Shown: positions 12,363 to 23,039 of the stretch, piece by piece | How positions within the stretch are numbered: the stretch's first letter is position 1 | How the letters are laid out: the number at the start of each line of letters is the position of its first letter | From: Liolophura sinensis | Lineage: Eukaryota > Mollusca > Polyplacophora > Chitonida > Chitonidae | Direction of reading: 5' to 3' | NCBI RefSeq assembly: GCF_032854445.1 | Contig: NC_088300.1 | Coordinates: 56,704,984 to 56,768,983, forward strand | Length of the DNA: 64,000 nucleotides | Program-made: the position numbers and the translations under genes | The notes under the pieces: generated by a model | What the model was told of the DNA's origin: nothing | Database searches by the model: none | What the model saw: only the letters and a program-made list of their open reading frames with translations

Positions 12363-13215
12363 CTGTCCGTGCAGAATCACATCACTCTCTGTCTCATGAA
12401 CACTAGTCTATTTCAAATTCCTTTCTGTTACAAGACTTTTCATTCAGGCTCCCCTTTCTCAAATTGGCAACGGGAAGTGTGAACGTGGAAATCAGTCATC
12501 GATACTTTAAAATACAAAACAGTACTAGAGTTTCTTTAGGCTTTAAAATTACTTGAATGGAACAGTTTAGCCTTACCCAGGAGTACAACACTTTTTAAAT
12601 TCAATAAATCAATTTGAGAAGTGGTTAAAATGTCACAGACGAAGAAACAACATTATTTCATAACGACATGATTATCCTTACAAAGACTGAGAATTCATGA
12701 AATCTAGATGGTATATCATGTTGAGATTACTTAAGCGATATTTTCACCTGGTGGATAGGACAGGTGTCCAGGTAAACACCTCATCAGCTCATTTTATCTC
12801 TCTAAATATGTAGACTCTCTATCTAAAGATAATTATAGTTAATATTCTATGGGGTAAGTCACTATTTGTGGGTGTCTTTATTATATTATTATCCTGGCTG
12901 ATTTTCACGGTAAATTTTATGTGATCAGTACCCTGGCAATAACTCAAACCAAACTTCGTTTTGAACTGCTTTTGTTAATTGAAATCTTCGTTTATTTTGA
13001 AAGGTAAAGATAATATTTCAAGAGAATTTAGATATTGCACAGAACATTCATCTGGAAGCACTGTTTAGATATAGTTCTAGTACGCATGTTAAGTCGTTGC
13101 ATGACTTTCGATTTTCTCAAATGCTTTTTTTTTTTAATCATTTTTGACATGTCCTTTTACAGATTGAGAGTGACAACCACATATTTACATAAGCCATTAA
13201 CACTGGACCATTCTG
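12363..13215. other. Intergenic DNA upstream of the UNG-like locus
   Basis: AT-rich sequence in which I could not identify further UNG 5' exons or any other feature. Any upstream exon encoding the UNG N-terminus is either short, lost or beyond recognition. Confidence 0.35.
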
Positions 13216-13325
13216 TTTATTTATTTATTTGATTGGTGTTTTACGCCCTACTCAAGAATATTTCATTTATACGACGTCGGCCAGCATTATGGTGGGAGGA
13301 AACCGGGCAGAGCCCGGGGGAGGCC
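13216..13325 (-). mobile_element. Mollusc-type SINE, tail fragment
   Basis: Contains the family tail (TTATTTGATTGGTGTTTTACG, then GGCCAGCATTATGGTGGGAG, then GGGCAGAGCCCGGGGGA) in reverse orientation. The tRNA-related head is missing. Confidence 0.85.
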
Positions 13326-14116
13326 CCCTACACAATCCAAAGCGAAGCTAATAATCAAGGTGAGTTAGTTGATGGTAGGCTTTATTTTAGGTTTTTGTTG
13401 ATGTGTTATTTGTTACTGTAATTGATAAAAGCTGCAAGTTTCAGACAAAATATTATGAGTATAAGTATTTGTTTGTATTTGTTTTCCTGTATCATTAATA
13501 CTTTCACGTAGCAGGGAGACCTGGGTTCAATTTTGGGTCACATCTTACCAAGACATTGAGTATGCATTCTAATTCTTTGTCACTTCAGATTATTGGGTTA
13601 GAGCAGGGGAATACATACATAAGCAGTTGACACTTAAAATGGTACTGGTGGGGTTATCGATGGATTGTGTCTTTAGCATGATGTTTCAGTTAAGTACGGG
13701 ATATTCTTCTTCACTGAACACAACATTTTATGTATGTTTTACTGTGTTCATCAATAGTTTGTTTCATTTTGTTTATATCTCATTTTTGACAGGGATGGGG
13801 TTTCCCTTTCCCAATAAGGAAAAACAGTGTTTTAAATTTATTTCAGTTTAAACAGTATTTCAGTTTAGTGCTTCTTTTCTAGACGAGCCCATTCAGTCAA
13901 AGATCTGTGCCCAAGAAGCTGTAGATGTTGTTGAGGACTCCTGCAGTGACAGTGACTCCATTTCGTTCTCTTTTGTTTTATCAGTCCTGACACCCGGTGA
14001 TGTGAAATATTTACACGACAACCTTGATAGCTCCCTATGGGGCGGTTCTGAAGAATGGAAGACAGTGAAAGAATGTTCACTTTCCCAGGAAAATGAACGG
14101 GAGCCAAGAGAAATGA

Positions 14117-15450
14117 GTGTCAATAAAATTATGTAATCTGGGAGAGTGCCTAATAATGTCCAATTTAAGGAAGAGGAATGAAACAGTTGAAGAAGGTTTA
14201 TGGGATAAGACAATTGAAAGTGAGCCAACAGAGAGTAAAGTCGACAGTAATTCTGAATCGGAGAAAGGTTTTGATGTAAAAAAAAAAACAGTAGGGTGTT
14301 CATGCCTGCAATTCTCAGGTGTGCAACTAACATCGGAGGTAACAAGATAAAAAAACTCAAAGAGCATGGAACAGAAAGCACTCCTGTTATTTGTAAATAT
14401 TTAGAACTGAAAAGCAACATCAGGAAACACCTTAGAAGCCATAAAGAAACTGTTGAAGTTAAACTGATTTCCAACCTGGAGAAAAGAACAGATATATCTG
14501 ATGTAAAACGTGAGATCCAACTTCAATTAGATCTGCTAAGGAACAAAGATAACCATGCACATAACAAAAGAGTATTGGAGAAAGGATCTCAGTTACTCAT
14601 AATTGCTCGTCGAAAAGATGATGAAGAGTTCGACCAGAGTACAAGCATCAGATGTATCGTTGCCCGATGAGAACCAGGAAACATAAAGGCGTTACTACTG
14701 GAAGTGCAATTCTTCCAGGAAGAATTTTAAAACGAACAATAAAATCGGTGTTCACTGAACTTCTCAAAGAAGTATTTCCATCAATGCCCAGGAATGAAGT
14801 TTCTAGAGTAGTTCAGAAAGATGATTAAATCATTTCGCTGAGGGGTTAATGGTTCCGTAAATCACAGCGCAATGTTCTGCGTCGAAAAACTATGCCAGTA
14901 GTCATATGCGACTCGCTGCAAAAGTTCTTTGAATCGGTAGAATTGCTGACAAATCTTGCTTAACCGTCAGTGACTTTTTTGTACCTTCTAAATTTGAGAC
15001 AGTGCTTGAAGCAGCCGTGAAAGTTGCAGGGTCTGGCAGCGCTTATGAGATGACTCATCCAACAGCTGCTTTGAAAATTAGACTTGACATTAAGAAAATG
15101 GCAAATATCAAAGAAGTTATAGAATAAAACAATCAAATGAGGTAATGAGAAAGGAGGCTGAGGCTTTCTTAATAATTCCTCAGAAAGAGTGGCCAACAAA
15201 AGACGGAATTGTTGCTCATAGACTTTCTGAAGATAGGTGCTACAACAAGAAAGTTCAGCTCCCATTTGCAGAAGACTTGCAGAAAACTGTCAGGTTCTCT
15301 GAAAGTAAAGGTGTGTCAACTCGAAAAGCAGATCAAGGAAAGAAATCCATCATGGCAGCGATGTTTCAGGGCAGTAATAGTGGTCCAAGTGAGATTAGCA
15401 TCCTACAACAAGAGGAGACCAGGGGAACTAAAAGCACTGAAGTGAGTAAT
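14117..15450 (+). pseudogene. Degenerate coding remnant, probably transposon-associated
   Basis: Successive open pieces on the plus strand in shifting frames (14117-14350, 14296-14670, a piece at about 14970-15125, and 15145-15445) share a lysine/glutamate-rich, protein-like composition and appear to be one gene broken by stops and frameshifts. The piece near 15050-15110 reads THPTAALKIRLDIKKM. This and the following EAEAFL segment resemble, from memory, an uncharacterised multi-copy animal protein family with a xALKLGHSLKKC-like core. I cannot confirm this without a search. No catalytic motif is recognised. It is annotated as a relic rather than a functional gene. Confidence 0.35.
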
Positions 15451-15689
15451 GGCACATATTGTAACTGGATAAGCCCATTGAATAATGCCACATGGTTCCA
15501 CATGGTTAAAGCAATTTTTGGACCTATGAGGGGGATATTTTGGTATTTGGTGCGCAGTCACTTTCAGTAGGAATAGTGACGTCAGAATACGAAACTATTG
15601 GATGCCTTGATAACTTTCCATAGACTTCATTTCAAATAAATAAATAAATTGGATTGTGTAGAGTAAGTGAGTGCTTGGGGGTGACGTCA

Positions 15690-16640
15690 TAGGTCAATTC
15701 AGGAGGCACATTGGAGGTCACAGTTAAGGTCACATCTGCGGCAATTAGACTTGGCGTCACATCAAGGACCGCATCAGAGGTCGCATTAGGAGGTACAGCT
15801 GAGGTCACATCAAAATACATGGTTGAAGTCACATCTGAATTACCAGCTACGGCCATATCAGGAGTCAGATCTGGAGTCATACTTGAAGGTGGAGGTGTGT
15901 GTGGGGGTGGGGGGGGGGGGGATTTCTTATCCTTACATCATCTGGAAATACAACAGTGACAGCTGTTAAATCTTGACAAAGCAAGTTCACAGTTGTTTTA
16001 TTTTTGAAATGGCAAAATATCTGACAAAGAAATGCTTCATTCTAGAGTGCAGCTGTTCACATACCTCCATTGCATTTATGCTCTTCTGGGGAAATGTATT
16101 ACGACCTTGTGAGATCACACATAACTGACTTACGAGGTATAATTATCTAAAAATGCAAATTAGAGCAATTATCTTCCAATCCTATAATCATGACTAGCCA
16201 ATAAACCAGACGATAATTAAACCCTACCATCAAATGACCCCCCGTCATTATTTGCTATGCTTTGGGTTACACGAAGAGACACATCTGGGGTCACATCAGG
16301 GGGCATGGGGGGTGGGGGCCTCCGTGGCTCAGTAGGTTAGCGCGCTAGCGCAGCGTAATGACCCAGGAGCCTCTCACCAATGAGGTCGCTGTGAGTTCAA
16401 GTCCAGCTCATGCTGGCTTCCTCTCCGGTCGTATGTTGGAAGGTCTGGCAACAACCTGCGGATAGTCGTGGGTTTCCCCCGGGCTCTGCCCGATTTCCTC
16501 CCACCATAATGCTCCCACCATAATGCTGGCCGCCGTCGTATAAGTGAAATATTCTTGAGTACGGCGTAAAACACCAATCAAATAAAAAAATCAGGGGGCA
16601 TGGCTGAGGCCGAATCGGGGGTCAGATCTGGGGTCACATT
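15690..16640. repeat. Degenerate GGTCACATC tandem repeat
   Basis: Words of the type GAGGTCACATC, GGGTCAGATC and GGAGTCAGATCTGG recur every 25-30 bases between about 15705 and 15890, and again at 16275-16308 and 16590-16640. The SINE at 16309-16589 interrupts the right-hand part. The array also contains a long G run (15899-15920). The unit is too diverged for an exact copy count. Confidence 0.6.
16309..16589 (+). mobile_element. Full-length tRNA-derived SINE with target duplication
   Basis: The 5' head has Pol III-type promoter boxes: GTGGCTCAGTAGGTTAGCGC (A-box-like) and GTTCAAGTCC (B box). The body follows, with CATGCTGGCTTCCTCTCCGG, GGGTTTCCCCCGGGCTCTGC and CACCATAATGCTGGCCGCCG, and it ends GGCGTAAAACACCAATCAAATAAA plus an A-rich tail. 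A 14-base word, ATCAGGGGGCATGG, occurs immediately before (16295-16308) and after (16590-16603) and is the likely target-site duplication, although it lies in a tandem repeat. An 11-13 base internal duplication (CACCATAATGCT) is present. This copy gives the orientation for the partial copies elsewhere. Confidence 0.9.
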
Positions 16641-17007
16641 TTGGGGCTTATTCCCTATTCAAACCACCTGCAATTGCAATGTGGACAACTGTTCAATGCT
16701 GATTAAACAGGTCACATAAAGGTTTGGAAAATTTGTTAACTCTAGAAACACTTTTCAAAAGAATCACATTATTTCAAGAGTACAACACTTAACATGCCTT
16801 CCATGCATTTGACCTTCATGACCCTGATAGGTCACACATAAATGGCTTCTGAGGTACAGTTAACAATCGAGATTCTTATCAAAATGACTCAGCAACAATA
16901 CACAGAATGAAACATACCATCAACTGACTGCTCGTCTTCTTTGAATGTCTTCTTTGCTTTGGGTAGTAGCATGAAATGTTATCAGATAACAACGGTGCAG
17001 ATATAAA

Positions 17008-17079
17008 GGTCCCATGGTGTAATGGTTAGCACTCTGGACTTTGAATCCAGCGATCCGAGTTCAAATCTCGGTGGGACCT
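17008..17079 (+). tRNA. tRNA-Gln (anticodon TTG)
   Basis: A 72-nt cloverleaf. The acceptor stem GGTCCCA pairs with TGGGACC and the discriminator base is T. The D-arm is GGTGTAATGGTTAGC. The anticodon arm CTGGACTTTGAATCCAG has loop CTTTGAA and anticodon TTG. The T-arm GAGTTCAAATCTC carries the B box GTTCAAATC. There is no intron and CCA is not encoded, as expected for a eukaryotic gene. A T-rich stretch (TTTCTTTT) about 10 nt downstream can serve as the Pol III terminator. Apparently functional. Confidence 0.97.
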
Positions 17080-17374
17080 CGAGCTACGGCTTTCTTTTGT
17101 GCAATTGTTATAAACGTTTTATCACCCAAAGGAAAGTCTCAGGCCGCACTGACAGGTCATGAAACCAGACTAGACCGTACAATACAATCCCTCAGAACCA
17201 AATTTCAACATAAGGAATAAATGCACATAAAAAAACGCCTTTTTTTCCTTTTTGGGGGTGAGATGGGAAGATGAAACCGCCGTATGTGACCAAATCGAAG
17301 GTGTCTGGCAAACCTCCCTTCCTCATCAGGCAGCAGGTTGAAGAGCGAGTTCACATCCTCAGTAGCTTAGGGAA

Positions 17375-17475
17375 GTTGTAACCTCCTCGCTTTGCGTTCA
17401 GCATGAAGGGGATAGTGCGGCGACTGGTTGACCCGAATCAGTATAATGGCTCGGGTGGGGCGGCTCACCCGGGTT
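17375..17475 (+). mobile_element. SINE fragment, second mollusc family (5' part)
   Basis: Shares AGCATGAAGGGGATAGTGC, CGACTG, TTGACCCG and ATCAGTATAATGGCTCGGG with the longer copy at 23040-23290, in the same orientation. The similarity is lost after about 17475. It forms the left edge of the Polinton-like relic. Confidence 0.7.
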
Positions 17476-17654
17476 GAAACAGTAAACCTCGGTGTCCGGC
17501 CATATCCTTCATAGCCGCTGATACGTCTTGTTATACTGAAGCGTGGGCAGAGGATCACAGTGTGCTCGAAATGACCTCAGGATCGAGGATGAGGACAGTT
17601 TCACCGCATCCCGTCTGCCCACAGATGACTGCGCTGGGGGCGTCCTCGGGGAAA

Positions 17655-18913
17655 TCACTGCAGCGCGCTAACGAACCTGCCATCTTCGATGTTAAGCTAA
17701 GCGTCCATAATCACATACAGATATACCTTCAATTCGCCCCCCGCCTTGGCCTCTTTTCTGATTTGTTTAGTGATCCTTTCGCTGGAGTTCTCCACGCCGC
17801 CTCTCACTGCCATGGAGCTGGTCATCATCGGTTGTCCTCAAGCCAAGCCAGAAAGCGTACTTTGACCTTAAAAACTCATCCAGAGACATCTCTGCTAGGC
17901 TTAAGTCTTTTACGACCCTGGCCACCTCTGGGTCTTCCCATTGCTGGTATTTCCGCATCCCCTGGCTCTACAGCTGATTGGGGACACCCTCTATTGTAAC
18001 CTCCACTTTGGTGATCTTCGGGTTGTAGAAGTATTCAGACCTCGTATTCCACCATGCTCCTGCTGCTTGAATCTGAAACAGCATTAAGACACCCTTCAGC
18101 GATCTGGCTGGCATATTCAAGTTTATGTTTCAGTGCTCGTCGGACTTGTTTTCCACAAGCTTCTGGTGTCGGAGAACCTGATCATATAGTATGGAGACGC
18201 ACCCGGCAAACTGGTTGCGGATCTGTCTAGCCAGCTCTGGTACGGTGAGCGTATCGAATTTCAGACTTGTTTCAGAATTTCAGAATGTTTTCAGAATTGT
18301 CGACGGTGTAAGTGGGGGCTTCACCATTTGTTCGTACACGAGTCGGTCGGCCAAGGCACTCTGACAGAAGGGCACATGGCTCTCGAGGAGCTCGAAATCC
18401 AGTGGGGTGTAGAACCGATTGCCATATGCTCAAGCAATCTGTCTTCAGCATTATCCGCCGCATCTGCCGCTTTGAGGCGATGTTTGTGCATGTTTTCTCT
18501 AAGAATGCCTTGATAAGCAGCATTCTGCCGTTCGTTTCTGGTCAGCCAGAGATCATCGTAGCAATGGAACACATCAGAATTGTCGATGGACATGACCTCA
18601 TTTCCGCTGACTTTGATCTTTGAGATTTCAATAGTCTTCTTGACTATTGTGCGTCCAAGGTTATCGACCACGGCGACATTCGGGTTGGACGAAGTTGGCT
18701 TGATCGTGAAAGCCAGACGTACAGCACCGGGGACAATGACGTCAAGTTGGACGAGGTTGGGGAAGCGGACCGAGAGATGCTAGTTCTGGTCGATCTTACT
18801 CGGGTTATTTGTGACGCCACGGACTGCAGTACACCTTTCACAGCTAAAGGATCGCGGAGTCTTCTGAAGGGGTTGAGTCTGCGACCATATGCACCGGAAG
18901 CCATCGTTGTCAT
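17655..18913 (-). pseudogene. Polinton-like capsid-type protein relic
   Basis: The start at 18913 reads MTTMASGAYGRRLNPFRRLR. After one frameshift (about 18780), a long segment follows with VVDNLGRTIVKK, GNEVMSIDNSDVFHCYDDLW and RNERQNAAYQGI. Further shifts or stops near 18420 and 18300 break the frame, and C-terminal pieces are recognisable near 17958-17767 (QWEDPEVARV, KYAFWLGLRT) and about 17660-17770 (YLYVIMDA, then an in-frame stop). From memory, this order of motifs matches a multi-copy invertebrate family that I take to be the double-jelly-roll major capsid of Polinton/adintovirus-like elements. The assignment needs a structure-aware search. At least four disabling changes make it non-functional. 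Confidence 0.55.
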
Positions 18914-18946
18914 ATTAAACTTCGAGGCCTACGTCTAATACAGAAA

Positions 18947-19979
18947 ATGGCCGACTATGACGATTTCAGACTGAGGACGTTGATCATGATAATGACGCGA
19001 GACACAACGCGAAATAGGTCGAGCATTCAACGAGATCTAACTCCAACGGCCGTGGATGATTATTATAACGCATGGGCGGAGGAAGGGGTGGGGGAGGGGC
19101 GGGCTCACCCTTTCTTTGGGGCAGGATTACACAAAATTTGAGGTGGATCAGAAAAGCGTTCAACTGCGGCTTATAGCCTTTCCAAACCTGGACATCGTCA
19201 GCAGCTGTGCTGATAAGCCTTTGGCACCTTCCACCATAGCCGGCCAGCGCGATGGGAGGAATGCTGTTAAGGATGAACTTGGCTTTGTTGACTGGAATCG
19301 AGGACGCACAGCCTTGTCGAAGACAGCCGCCACAACCCTGCAGACAACGGCCGATGAGCTGGGTGCCGCGGCCGCCACGGTAGATACCACTGAGCTAAAG
19401 GCTTTGAGCCAAACAGCGTAACCTCGAGGATGTGAGGGCGACCCGCCTCGAGGCAGCCTACTCAACACGCCAAGCTCTGCAGTCTCAAGTAACTCGCATC
19501 AGGGAGGCCATAAATCGCATCCTACACGACGACAACACGCTGCCATCGGCACACTCTTCCGGGAGCAAGGGATCACTATCATCCCCATCCTCACGGCGCT
19601 TGGAATGACGATCACATTCGTGTTAGCTCTCATCGGCGGTTCTGCGCCTTCCCCAACGCCACCTCCTAAGCCAACCGACATGGGCGGTCTCAAACATTGG
19701 GTGAAAAAGCATCTCCAGGCCCTCAGTCGCTCCCTTGGCAAGCTGTCTGGGAAAGCTGCTGCAGCGCTGCTTGACATTATCAGCAGTGTTTTGTCATGGC
19801 TGCTGATTATTCTCGGGAAAACAGTTGGATGGCTGGCCGAGAATGTTTGGGCTCTGGTCATCGCTGTAGGCGGCCTGTTGCTGGTGGACGTACGAGGCTG
19901 GTTAATGCAACCCAATACAAACCACCACTACCACGAGAGCTGTCTCCGCATCGTGCTTGTACGGCGTAAACGAGAATGA
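18947..19979 (+). pseudogene. Coiled-coil/membrane protein relic of the Polinton-like element
   Basis: It starts at 18947 (MADYDDFRL), divergent from the capsid-type gene 33 nt away, and runs through at least two frame changes. A helical, Ala/Thr-rich segment lies at 19160-19500, then a hydrophobic segment (TALGMTITFVLALIGG, about 19600), a proline-rich linker (APSPTPPPKPTD), a basic amphipathic part (LKHWVKKHLQALSRSLGK) and a C-terminal membrane stretch (WALVIAVGGLLLV). Such a coiled coil / PPP linker / hydrophobic tail protein is, as I recall, a regular neighbour of the capsid-type gene in related elements. Its function is unknown to me. Frame breaks indicate decay. Confidence 0.5.
19085..19103 (+). 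other. G-quadruplex-type motif
   Basis: Four G runs of 4, 5, 4 and 3 separated by single bases (GGGGTGGGGGAGGGGCGGG) fit the strict quadruplex pattern. It lies inside the coiled-coil gene relic of the Polinton-like block. Confidence 0.7.
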
Positions 19980-19995
19980 GTCGCCTGGTGGGCCT

Positions 19996-20793
19996 TCACG
20001 CTGTTGTGTTTGTTCCATGGGCACGGTTTGTGGCCCACGCACGGTGGGCGGCGGGACAGCTTCTTGTGGCTTTACAATCCCGCGACTGCACAGTAGGTGG
20101 CAATTTGACGTTCACACCCTCATTGACGCCTAGCATCTGCCTGGCCGTGGCCACGATGATTTTGCTGTTGTAGTTGGCCATTTGACCGACCCACAGAAGC
20201 ATGCCACTGGGAGCCATACATAGGCCTATGCTGAACACAAAGTCGACAGCATTACCGGCGTACTGTAGCACGTCCTGGAATCATCTGGTAGCGGACGGTA
20301 GGTCGACCGGGGAGGAAATAGCATCTTCGATAATGGCAAGAAACTGCTTCTGTGCGTCGAACGCCGTCCCTGTCCCAAGAATTCGCCTCCTTGTTTGCGC
20401 TTGGGCTCCTAATATGGCCCAGACGTAAGTCCGGATGGAATCGTTAAGGCGTTCTACGCCCGGGTGAGTGAGCCCCAAAGATGTGTCGAGAATGAACATT
20501 GCCCAAGCGTCCACATTGTTCTGTTTTACGTAGTCTACGTGCAGAACGCCGTATTTTCTAGGGAACGACATCCTGCTCGGATCGAAGATTCCGTCGCCAA
20601 CAGGGTGGTATCCGATGTTGGTCAAGTAATAGTTAGCTACCCCAAGACCGTGATTTACGCCACTCCGCCTCCAGTTCGTATGTGGAGGTACGGAAAACTC
20701 GCCGCACAGTTTTTCATGGGCCTTCCTGTCAAATGGGTTGTTAAACGCATCCCAAGCGCTGTCAGGGGGCAGGGGGGCTTTTATCTCTTCCAA
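19996..20793 (-). pseudogene. Conserved element protein, split by one stop
   Basis: The reading frame starts at 20793 (MEEIKAPLPPDSAWDAF) and continues in the same frame to 19996. Only an in-frame TGA at 20281-20283 divides it, into a 170-codon 5' part and a 3' part beginning around 20271 (MLQYAGNAVDFVFSIG). The N-terminal half contains FDRKAHEKLCGEFSVPPHTN and GVERLNDSIRTYVWAILGAQ. It lies between two plus-strand genes of the same element. I do not recognise a domain. It appears to belong to the same invertebrate element family as its neighbours. The single stop suggests relatively recent inactivation compared with the capsid-type gene. Confidence 0.5.
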
Positions 20794-21180
20794 GATCCGC
20801 CGGACCTAGCAGTAGACGTGGAATGAGAACAGGGCCTTCATTCAGCGGTCGGGGTGTGAAGACGATTTTAGCCGACACACCACACCCCGTAGTTGTGCAC
20901 CAGGCCGCAAAGTTCAGCTGGTTCTGCAAAACTGCATTGGGTTGGTATTCCAGGCCTGAACGATGGAATTGCTGGTTACTTTTGGTAAGCGCTACTTCTG
21001 GAACACATCTGCGAATTGGGCCTGGAAGGCCTTGCCCTCGCTCACGTTGATGTCAGGACGTATGAGATGATCTGCGTGGGTGTGGGTGCTATGTGACGGG
21101 CCGGCCTTATAAGTTGCTTCTCTGTTAAAGCTTTAGGCCGTTCTGTTCATTGTGCTGCAAAGTTCTGTATACACTAAACA

Positions 21181-21885
21181 TGCTTGTCACCTTCTGCGAT
21201 GATCAAAATGGCAGCGTAGTCGGGCTGCCGCACAGTCTAGACAACCGTGAACGCCATCTAAAGGTTGCCCCTTTTGATCTCACGCTATACCCCGCATGGC
21301 CGAACATTCACATGGGGATGGTTTCCTACTGGGTGGAGAACGCATGAAAGTGCCAAAGGTTACTATAATGTCTGCACGCTTAACAAGGAAGTATTTCGCC
21401 CGCTCAATGTCTCGCTGAGAATCAACGAAGCCATCGGTCGCTTAGTGCTTGATCTTGGTGAAAACGCCTCACTAATGCTGCAAGAACTTGCTCCAATCTT
21501 GGGATTCGGGGAGGGGCCCATAAATGCTATTTCAGAGGGCTATAAGCTTCCTTCTCTGGTCCCTAAAAAGGAGGTCTATGTGCATTTGGATGAAGTTAGC
21601 AGTTCAGAGAATGTGCTGGCATCCTCGGCTAGTATTCACGATCACGGTTGTACACTCCTTCGGTTTGTTCCAGTTACGGGCGAAGGGTTGAATAGTGGCA
21701 AGACGGTGACTTTCTCCAACCCACAGTACAAACCCTTGCGCCCGGGCCATATGACACACCTGACGTTGGGCTATCAGACGTATCCAGTCGGAATATCGAT
21801 ACCACCTACCTTAGCACGGCATTACACATCACGCCATAACATCATTACAATGGTGGACCAAGTCGGTCTCGCTCAACATGTTTAG
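21181..21885 (+). pseudogene. Virion-type (minor capsid/penton-like) protein relic
   Basis: An N-terminal piece in one frame (from MLVTFCDDQNGSVV at 21181) is followed, after a shift near 21300-21350, by a long open part to 21885. This contains RINEAIGRLVLDLGENASL, LAPILGFGEG, KKEVYVHLDEVSSSENVL, LRFVPVTGEG and FSNPQYKPLRPGHMTHLTL. The layout (an ILGF segment, a YVHLDEV strand, RFVPV, then a P-Y-P/R segment) matches, as I recall it, a widespread invertebrate element-encoded protein found beside the capsid-type gene. The role is inferred only from that association. It is broken by at least one frameshift. Confidence 0.45.
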
Positions 21886-21903
21886 CATTGTCCGACTTGG
21901 CTG

Positions 21904-22870
21904 ATGTCAGGGACTTTGAGCTCCAGGGTCATGAAGGTAAAGTCCTACGCTTTCCAGTTTGATGGCGTCCTTTACACCCGGAAAAAGATTTCCGCTGGGG
22001 GAAAGAAGACAAAACCTGCCACGTTCGATTCCCTTCGAGACGTCTCAGCCTCAGCGGAGAGTGAGCGCAAACCACCTTCTGAGGTACCCGGAGAACTAAG
22101 GCTCTCAGTCCGCGTTGACCAGGACCCGCGACCCCGATTGGTTGATTGATGTACAGGTGACCTCGAAATCCGTCCAAGCAACTGGACCGGAGGTGAAGAA
22201 GGTCATCAACTGCGGCGGGGTTTTAAAGTCCTATACGCCGGACCCCATCTGTCTAGTGTCACTAGCTGCGGGAACGTGGCGTCTTAACGTGGTTACTGAT
22301 TAGCCGGCCGTGATAGCAATTCAACCTGGGACTATCATCGCTTTAGAACTAGTTTTAGACGTGGCGCCGGTCGATCGCCTCTCCGCCTTCGTGTTTCCCG
22401 GCTTGAAGATTAGATGGCCGGCAGAACACAATAATAAGGCCGTCAGGATAATCGTGAAAATTCCACTGCAGGGAGAAAAAGTCGGTGATTTAGACATAAT
22501 CGCCGCCACTACACAATATGCACTATAGCCCTGTACCCAACGCTCGTGGATGAGAACTTGACACCGACAGCTCCGACGGAGAGTGTGGTTGCATCTTCGA
22601 CAACGGTGGTGTTTCGCGGACGCTTTTGATTCGGCTCTGATGGTTGGATCTATAGGTCTGGGAGTGGCCGCCGTGGGTCTACTCTCTTCGGAGGCCTGCT
22701 GTCTTCACAATGGTGGCGACCGCCCTAGGATGCGGCTTGTGTAGCGCTGCTGTGAAATACGCTAGCCCTCAGACTCACAGTGAAGGAGAATAAGCACAAC
22801 GTGATCCGGATATTGTCAGATGCTAAGCTGAACAGCATCCACGCGCATGTGTCCGCAAGCAATTTCGGAT
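21904..22870 (+). pseudogene. Further coding remnants of the Polinton-like element
   Basis: Plus-strand open pieces follow in changing frames: 21904-22149 (basic, MKVKSYAFQFDG), about 22140-22300, and 22310-22528 (beta-rich, IIALELVLDVAPVDRLSAFV). From 22780 there is a small Lys/His-rich piece, KENKHNVIRILSDAKLNSIH, which resembles a short helical protein that recurs in related elements. No polymerase B, integrase, packaging ATPase or protease motif was found in the block, so the element is incomplete. Confidence 0.35.
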
Positions 22871-23039
22871 ACCGGGTTCAATCAGATCGTTCAACTCCGT
22901 ACAGATCGACCAAAACGCCAGACGTAAGCCAGAGCCAGCGCTGCACCAGAACCCCTGTCATATATACTACTACCAACGAGATACAGCTTTCTTCGAAAAG
23001 TATCCTGGGTCGAGTCACACTTAAGACTTTAAAAGAAGA

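Larger units (their letters stand above)
17476..23039. mobile_element. Decayed Polinton-like (virus-type) element, overall extent
   Basis: This block is visibly GC-richer than its AT-rich surroundings and carries a compact, intron-free set of genes on alternating strands, unlike the intron-rich host genes. Fragments of the same SINE lie at both edges (17375-17475 and 23040-23290), both in plus orientation. Terminal inverted repeats were not identified, and replication and integration genes are missing. It could be an internal fragment of a larger Polinton/adintovirus-like insertion. The class is inferred from the gene families, not from termini. Confidence 0.5.

Noticed and set aside
13893-14474. 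193-codon minus-strand open frame
   Set aside because: Hydrophobic, Ser/Leu-rich translation antisense to a Lys/Glu-rich plus-strand remnant, typical of a shadow frame.
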